A stretch of 64,000 nt of DNA from CAWEQO01 sp963811225 (GTDB taxonomy: Bacteria > Chloroflexota > Anaerolineae > Anaerolineales > Anaerolineaceae), in contig CAWEQO010000002.1 in NCBI GenBank assembly GCA_963811225.1, positions 744,001-808,000 on the forward strand, in the 5' to 3' direction. Below the pieces are notes generated by a model that did not search any database, was not told the origin of the DNA, and saw only the letters and a program-made list of their open reading frames with translations. Positions 58,623-64,000 of this stretch are shown one piece after another. The position numbers were made by a program, and so were the translations under genes. Each line of letters starts with the position of its first letter. Position 1 is the stretch's first letter.

Positions 58623-59629
58623 ATACGGATGGAAATTTGTTCGATCTCCGCGATGTCGTCGTGATGTTTCATATCGGTGGGCTGCTGGAAGGCTCGAAGC
58701 TGGTGGCGGTGAACCATGTCTCTTTCTCTTTGTCCAGCCAGCAGCCTGAAATCTTTACCCTTGCCGGCGAAAGCGGAAGCGGAAAAACCACGCTTTCTCG
58801 CCTGCTGCTGCGTGATTTGAATCCGACTTCCGGGAAAGTTTATTTCGAAGGCCAGGACTTAGCCGAAGTTCGAAAGCCGGCCGAGTTTAAAGCGTTTATG
58901 AAGAAGGTCCAGCCTGTATTCCAAAATCCTTTCGAGACGTTCAGCCCCTTAAGGAGGGTGGATGGCTACTTGTTCGATACAGCCGTGAACTTTGGCATGG
59001 CGCATACCCGGCGTGAGGCTGCAGTGGTTGTCGATCATGCTCTCAATCTGGTTGGCTTATCTCTTGCTGAAGTCAGCAAACGCTACCCACACGAGCTCTC
59101 CGGAGGGCAGATCCAGCGGGTCTCGATCGCGCGCGCATTAATCCCGCAGCCACGAGTTATCTTAGCGGACGAGCCGGTCTCCATGGTGGACGCATCTCTG
59201 CGTATGGAGATCGTCAACCTGTTCCGCCAGCTTCGAGACGAGCAGAAGGTCAGCATCATTTACATCACGCACGATTTGGCGACGGCGTACTATATCAGCG
59301 ACCGGATCGCAATTATGCTGCGCGGGTATGTCGTGGAATCAGGCCCGGTTGTTGAAGTGCTTGAACATCCACTCCACCCTTATTCCCAACTGCTGAAAGA
59401 GTCAGTCCCGGAGCCGGAGCCACAAGAAAAAGAAGCCTGGACCAGGCATATCACCCTTGGGGCTACCGAAGTCAAGGAGTACAGCCGGGTCGGGTGTAAA
59501 TTTGCGGGTCGCTGCCCGCATCGGATGGATATTTGCACGCAGGTCGACCCGCCAGACGTGAGAGTCGATCAGCGCACGGTGAAATGCTACCTGTATACTG
59601 AGCAGGAAAAAAGCCCGGCGCAAGCCTGA
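58619..59629 (+). CDS. ABC transporter ATPase, DppF/OppF type
   Basis: The 336-residue product has Walker A TLAGESGSGKTTLSRLLL, signature YPHELSGGQIQRVSIARALI, Walker B VILADEPVSMVD and the C-terminal Cys motif CKFAGRCPHRMDIC. ATG at 58619 overlaps the preceding stop (ATGA). With the DppD-type ATPase it powers the transporter. Unusually for a carbohydrate locus, the system is of the oligopeptide type with both ATPases encoded in place. Confidence 0.88.
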   Translation: MNTDGNLFDLRDVVVMFHIGGLLEGSKLVAVNHVSFSLSSQQPEIFTLAGESGSGKTTLSRLLLRDLNPTSGKVYFEGQDLAEVRKPAEFKAFMKKVQPVFQNPFETFSPLRRVDGYLFDTAVNFGMAHTRREAAVVVDHALNLVGLSLAEVSKRYPHELSGGQIQRVSIARALIPQPRVILADEPVSMVDASLRMEIVNLFRQLRDEQKVSIIYITHDLATAYYISDRIAIMLRGYVVESGPVVEVLEHPLHPYSQLLKESVPEPEPQEKEAWTRHITLGATEVKEYSRVGCKFAGRCPHRMDICTQVDPPDVRVDQRTVKCYLYTEQEKSPAQA

Positions 59630-59705
59630 ACCGTCACAGGACCGATCAATAACCCTCCGAAACGTCCGACGAAACCGGCTCTCAAGAGAAAACAGGAGAA
59701 AGCTG

Positions 59706-61619
59706 ATGCCATCTGCGAAACGCAAACTCACGCCTGTCCCATTCACAGCCGTTCGCTTCCAAGATTCCTTCTGGGCGCCGCGCATCGAAACCAACCGGAA
59801 GGCGACCATCCCGCACATTTACCGTAAGCTGGAAGAAACGGGGCGCATCAGCGCATTCGACTTAAACTTCGAGCGCCCGATCCCGGCCCCAATCGTGCTG
59901 ATCTTTGGCGATTCGGATTCGGCCAAGTGGATCGAAGCTGCCAGCTATTCTCTCGCCATCCATCCCGATCCCGATCTGGCTGCCCTGGTCGACCGGGTGG
60001 TGGATCGGGTCATTGGCGCACAGCAGGCGGATGGATACCTCAACACACACTTTATTCATGCGCAGCCGGAAATGCGCTGGAAAAACTTGCGCGACTGGCA
60101 CGAGATGTACTGCGCTGGGCATCTGGTCGAAGGGGCGGTCGCTCACTACCAGGCCACGGGGGATCGCAAACTGATTGAGGCGCTGTCGCGTTATGTCGAT
60201 CTGATCGATGCGAACTTCGGTTTAGAGCCCGGCAAGAAACCCGGCTACGGCGGGCATCCGGAAATCGAATTGGCGCTGGTGCGGCTGTATCATGCCACCG
60301 GCAGCCGCCGCTACCTGGAACTGTCCAAATACTTCGTCGAGGAACGCGGCAGGCAGGGGCCGGACAAACCCCATTACTTCGACATGGAAGCTCGGGAACG
60401 GGGCGAAGACCCGGCCGAATTCTGGGCCAAAACGTATGAGTACTGTCAGGCGGAGGAGGCTATCCGCCGGCAGGAGAAAGTTGTCGGGCATGCGGTTCGG
60501 GCGATGTACCTGCTCAGCGCAGTCGCAGACCTGGCGGGAGAGTACGAGGATCCCAGCCTGCTTGAGACCAACGAGCGGCTGTGGGAGAACCTGCTGAACC
60601 GGCGCATGTATCTGACCGGCGGCATTGGCCCATCCCGTCACAACGAAGGTTTCACGATGGATTACGATCTTCCGGATGAAACCGCCTACGCCGAAACCTG
60701 CGCGACGATTGGGCTGGTGCTGTGGAACGAACGCCTGCTGCAGTTCGATGGCGACCGCAAGTATGCCGACGTGGTCGAACGCGGGCTGTACAACGGTGTC
60801 ATCAGCGGTGTGTCGTTAGACGGCGAACGCTTCTTCTACGAGAATCCGCTGGCATCCGACGGCAGCCATCACCGCCTGGAATGGTTTGCCTGTCCCTGCT
60901 GCCCTCCCAACCTGGCTCGTGTGGTTGCCAGCGTTGGAAACTACGTTTACTCCACCAGCGACGATGGATTGTGGCTGCATCTCTTTGCCGGAAGTGAGGC
61001 GCAGGTTCATTTGGATGGCGAACCGCTTACCATACGCCAGCAAACGCAGTACCCCTGGGATGGCAGGGTGCAGATCGAAATCGAATTGGCGGAGCCGAAA
61101 CGCTTTACCCTTTATCTGCGCCGACCCGGCTGGTGTGAAGACTATGCAATCAAAGTAAATGGCCGGCCCTATTCTGCAGAGCAAACGAGCGGCGGTTACC
61201 TGGCCATCGAACGCTTATGGAGCGGTAGGGACGTTGTAACGTATGAGATGGAAATGCTCATCCGTCCGATGTTTGCCAACCCGGCCGTGCGCCTGCTGGA
61301 AGGCCGGTTGGCTCTCCAGCGCGGTCCGGTTGTTTACTGTCTGGAAGGGGTTGATCACAGCGGGGGCATACTTGATCGTATTTCCCTGGACCTGCAGGAA
61401 ATCTCCAGCACCTTTCGCACTGAATATTGCCCAAATTTGCTTGGCGGCGTAACGATTCTGCATGGCCAAGCCCATGCGATCGATGACTCCGGCTGGGAGG
61501 ATGATCTTTACAGATCAAAGCCTCCGGCTGAGAAAGCCGTTGAAATTACCGCCGTTCCCTACTGTGTCTGGGATAACCGTGAACCGGGCGAAATGCGCAT
61601 TTGGTTCCGGACTAGATGA
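59706..61619 (+). CDS. GH127 family beta-L-arabinofuranosidase-like hydrolase (DUF1680)
   Basis: The 637-residue product contains the GH127 barrel with RDWHEMYCAGHLVEGAVAHY, MYLTGGIGPSRHNEGFTMDY, DETAYAETCATIG (catalytic Glu region) and WFACPCCPPNLARVVASVGN, where the paired Cys include the nucleophile known from HypBA1 and coordinate zinc with a Glu. C-terminal beta-sandwich domains follow. HypBA1 releases L-arabinose from beta-1,2-linked arabino-oligosaccharides on plant hydroxyproline-rich proteins. No signal peptide, so it acts inside the cell. CAGGAGAAAG precedes the ATG. Confidence 0.9.
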   Translation: MPSAKRKLTPVPFTAVRFQDSFWAPRIETNRKATIPHIYRKLEETGRISAFDLNFERPIPAPIVLIFGDSDSAKWIEAASYSLAIHPDPDLAALVDRVVDRVIGAQQADGYLNTHFIHAQPEMRWKNLRDWHEMYCAGHLVEGAVAHYQATGDRKLIEALSRYVDLIDANFGLEPGKKPGYGGHPEIELALVRLYHATGSRRYLELSKYFVEERGRQGPDKPHYFDMEARERGEDPAEFWAKTYEYCQAEEAIRRQEKVVGHAVRAMYLLSAVADLAGEYEDPSLLETNERLWENLLNRRMYLTGGIGPSRHNEGFTMDYDLPDETAYAETCATIGLVLWNERLLQFDGDRKYADVVERGLYNGVISGVSLDGERFFYENPLASDGSHHRLEWFACPCCPPNLARVVASVGNYVYSTSDDGLWLHLFAGSEAQVHLDGEPLTIRQQTQYPWDGRVQIEIELAEPKRFTLYLRRPGWCEDYAIKVNGRPYSAEQTSGGYLAIERLWSGRDVVTYEMEMLIRPMFANPAVRLLEGRLALQRGPVVYCLEGVDHSGGILDRISLDLQEISSTFRTEYCPNLLGGVTILHGQAHAIDDSGWEDDLYRSKPPAEKAVEITAVPYCVWDNREPGEMRIWFRTR

Positions 61620-61640
61620 TTCTTATCGAGGAACTTTCTC

Positions 61641-63197
61641 ATGTCAACAACCCGCATCACCCTCAATCCGGCTGATACCGTTGCCACGATTAACCCGAAT
61701 ATTTATGGTCATTTTGCAGAGCATCTTGGTCGCTGCATTTATGATGGAATCTGGGTTGGTGAGGATTCGCCCATTCCAAATATCGCCGGTTTCCGCACCG
61801 ATGTGATCGAAGCCTTCCGCCGAATGAAGCCCCCTGTGATCCGCTGGCCGGGCGGCTGTTTTGCCGACGATTACCACTGGCAAGATGGCATCGGGCCGCG
61901 CGATCAGCGTCCAAATCGGATCAATATTCACTGGGGTGAAGTGGTTGAGACGAACGATGTGGGCACGCAGGAATTTATCCGCTTCTGCCGCCTGGTTGGA
62001 GCCGAGCCCTACTTGTGCGGCAATGTCGGTTCCGGCACGGCCCGCGAGCTGCGCGATTGGGTCGAATACTGCAACTTCCCCGATTCCAGCCCCAACGGCT
62101 CCACCTGGGCGCAGCAGCGCGCCGCGGATGGCAGTTCAGAGCCGTTCGATGTCACCTACTGGGGTGTTGGCAATGAGAACTGGGGCTGTGGCGGCAACTT
62201 CTCCCCGGAAGATTACTGCACCGAATTCCGCCGCTACGCTTCTTTTGTGCGCGGTTTTGGCAAGAAACTCTCCGTGATCGCTTGCGGGCCGTCGAACAAT
62301 GATATCGAATGGACGGACCGTTTCTTCCGAAAGCTGTATAAAGATTACTGGGCCTTCAACAATATCGACGGCTTCGCGGCGCACTATTACTGCGGCACAG
62401 CCGGAACGGCGACCGAATACACCGAAGACGAATGGTACCGCCTGCTGGAAAAAGGGCTGAAGATGGAGGATCTGGTGGTTCAGCAGCGGGCAGCGATGGA
62501 TGCCTGGGACCCGACCCGCAAGATCGGGTTGATCGTAGATGAGTGGGGCGCCTGGCATCCGGTCGAGAAAGGCACGAACCCAGCCTTCCTCTATCAGCAG
62601 AATACGATCCGCGACGCGATCGTGACCGCCAACACCCTCGATATCTTCAATCGCCACGCCGATAAGGTTGTGATGGCGAATATCGCCCAGACGGTCAACG
62701 TCCTCCAGGCAGTGATCCTGACGGAAGGCGATCAGATGCTGGTTACCCCGACCGGGTATGTGTACGAAATGTACGCGCCCCACCAGGGGGCGCAGGCGCT
62801 GCGCATGCGGGTCGAGACCCCTGAAATCAACTTTAAAAAGCGGAACATCAAGCCGGTTCCCTGGCAGGCTGCGCTGCAGCCGGATGAAAAAATGGAAGGG
62901 AGCATCCCAAACGTGTCCGGCAGCGCCTCACTCAAAGACGATACCCTTTTCGTAACCATGGCAAACAGTCACGCCAACCTGCCGGCTGAAGTTTGTGTCG
63001 ATCTGGTACAGGCAAGTATGGCCCAGGCAGAGGGACGCGTCCTGAGTGGCGAGATCCATGCTCACAACACCTTCGCCGCTCCTGACCAGGTCACACCGCA
63101 GGTGTTTCCAGTTGAATGCGATGCAAACCAGGTTCGCCTGACCTTACCGCCCGCTTCGGTCGTTACTGTCCAAATCCAGCTAAATGGTAGGAACTGA
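61641..63197 (+). CDS. GH51 alpha-L-arabinofuranosidase (first copy)
   Basis: The 518-residue product shows INPNIYGHFAEHLGRCIYDG, VIRWPGGCFADDYHWQDGIG, the acid/base motif WGVGNENWGCGG and the nucleophile motif LIVDEWGAWH, followed by a C-terminal beta-sandwich (LFVTMANSHANLPAEVCVDL). GH51 enzymes remove alpha-L-arabinofuranosyl groups from arabinan and arabinoxylan oligosaccharides; no signal peptide is present. Its stop is directly followed by the start of a second GH51 gene. Confidence 0.92.
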   Translation: MSTTRITLNPADTVATINPNIYGHFAEHLGRCIYDGIWVGEDSPIPNIAGFRTDVIEAFRRMKPPVIRWPGGCFADDYHWQDGIGPRDQRPNRINIHWGEVVETNDVGTQEFIRFCRLVGAEPYLCGNVGSGTARELRDWVEYCNFPDSSPNGSTWAQQRAADGSSEPFDVTYWGVGNENWGCGGNFSPEDYCTEFRRYASFVRGFGKKLSVIACGPSNNDIEWTDRFFRKLYKDYWAFNNIDGFAAHYYCGTAGTATEYTEDEWYRLLEKGLKMEDLVVQQRAAMDAWDPTRKIGLIVDEWGAWHPVEKGTNPAFLYQQNTIRDAIVTANTLDIFNRHADKVVMANIAQTVNVLQAVILTEGDQMLVTPTGYVYEMYAPHQGAQALRMRVETPEINFKKRNIKPVPWQAALQPDEKMEGSIPNVSGSASLKDDTLFVTMANSHANLPAEVCVDLVQASMAQAEGRVLSGEIHAHNTFAAPDQVTPQVFPVECDANQVRLTLPPASVVTVQIQLNGRN

Positions 63198-64000
63198 ATG
63201 GAAAAGACGCGAATTGTTCTCGATGCGGCATACACGATTGACAAGGTGGACCCGCGTATCTTCGGCGGCTTCCTGGAGCACATGGGCCGCGCAGTTTATG
63301 AGGGCGTCTACGACCCGAAATCGAGCCACGCCGATGAAAATGGCTTCCGAAAAGACACTTTAGAGGCGCTGCGGCAGATGCGAATGACGGCCATGCGTTA
63401 TCCCGGCGGCAACTTTGCCTCGGGCTATCATTGGATGGATGGGATTGGCCCAAAGGATCAGCGTCCTACCGTGCGCGAGCTGGCCTGGCAGAGCATTGAG
63501 CCGAACCGGTTTGGCACCGATGAATTTTTCAAAATGTCGCGCATGATGGATTGGACATCCATGATCACGGTCAACCTGGGAATGGGCACACCTGAAGAAG
63601 CCCGCAACTGGGTTGAGTACTGCAACAGCCCGGTTGGAACGAAATATGCCGATCTCCGCGCGAAGAATGGTTCGGAAGAGCCGTATGGGGTCAAGCTTTG
63701 GTGCTTGGGCAATGAAATGGATGGTCCTTGGCAGTTAGGCCACGTACCGGCGGAACAATATGCAATCCTTGCGCAGCAGGCAGCCAAGCTCATGAAGGAT
63801 ACCGATCCAAGCATCGAAACAGTCGCTTGCGGCACGTGCTCGATGAAGCTTTCGACCTATATGGAATGGGACCGCACGGTGCTGGAATACATCGATTCGT
63901 ATGCCGACTATATCAGCCTGCACCGTTACGTCGGCAACCCTCAGAATGACACGGTCGACTACCTGGCTGTCACCAACTCGATCGATCAGCAAATTGAGGA
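63198..64000 (+). CDS. GH51 alpha-L-arabinofuranosidase (second copy, cut by window end)
   Basis: The frame starts at ATG 63198, one base... immediately after the preceding TGA, and is open to the window edge (267 codons). It reads DPRIFGGFLEHMGRAVYEGV, MRYPGGNFASGYHWMDGIGP, and the acid/base motif KLWCLGNEMDGPWQ; the nucleophile region lies beyond the window. It is a paralogue of the first GH51 protein but clearly diverged (GNEMDGPW instead of GNENWGCG), so the two probably differ in linkage or chain-length preference. Confidence 0.88.
   Translation, partial: MEKTRIVLDAAYTIDKVDPRIFGGFLEHMGRAVYEGVYDPKSSHADENGFRKDTLEALRQMRMTAMRYPGGNFASGYHWMDGIGPKDQRPTVRELAWQSIEPNRFGTDEFFKMSRMMDWTSMITVNLGMGTPEEARNWVEYCNSPVGTKYADLRAKNGSEEPYGVKLWCLGNEMDGPWQLGHVPAEQYAILAQQAAKLMKDTDPSIETVACGTCSMKLSTYMEWDRTVLEYIDSYADYISLHRYVGNPQNDTVDYLAVTNSIDQQIE

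Overview
The window looks like a chromosomal segment of a Chloroflexota bacterium, probably class Anaerolineae. This is an inference from gene content: a lipoprotein sugar-binding protein with a VVVTPTPG-type linker after its lipobox, a very large MalT-like LuxR regulator beside two DUF4386 membrane proteins, many sugar ABC transporters without their own ATPase, and moderately high GC. There is no rRNA, CRISPR array or recognised insertion sequence.

Layout. 1-4.8 kb: remains of a surface or secreted cluster (Ig-like repeat protein with an in-frame stop, frameshifted branched-chain-type binding lipoprotein, secreted lytic-transglycosylase-like protein). 4.8-8.4 kb: LarA-like protein, a truncated SDR next to an inverted repeat, and a GH13 enzyme. 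8.5-19.6 kb: a sugar module (two binding proteins, ROK repressor, MalF/MalG-type permeases, GH3 and GH32 hydrolases) bracketed by two near-identical free-standing structured RNAs, each with its own promoter and terminator. 19.6-23.3 kb: sortase, xylulokinase, methyltransferase. 23.6-30.1 kb: a redox/metal operon (OsmC, XRE-cupin-NifX fusion, second NifX-like protein, two ferredoxin-MinD ATPases, DUF59 protein, molybdopterin subunit). 30.1-32 kb: rsgA with a long attenuator-like leader, and an RNHCP protein.

32.0-36.2 kb is the most unusual region. On the minus strand an HNH nuclease gene is followed by tRNA-Leu(CAG), tRNA-His(GTG), four Y-RNA-like elements and the gene for the Ro60 orthologue Rsr. 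Two Y elements look canonical. In the other two, a circularly permuted Ro60-binding stem is inserted in a tRNA-like scaffold. A leader RNA with tandem terminators and a divergent HTH gene with repeated operators lie upstream.

36.2-51.6 kb: MalT-like regulator with DUF4386 proteins, RibD-like reductase, SRPBCC protein, a degenerate copy of a LacI C-terminus, a binding protein/histidine kinase/NarL sensory unit (kinase frameshifted in a G run), membrane proteins, an alpha/beta hydrolase and a frameshifted thioredoxin-like gene. 51.9-64 kb: an arabinoside locus with a LacI repressor, a complete oligopeptide-type ABC transporter, GH127 and two GH51 arabinofuranosidases (the last cut by the window edge).

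Several genes carry single-base lesions, two of them in homopolymers, so assembly error and true pseudogenisation must be separated before the broken genes are interpreted.
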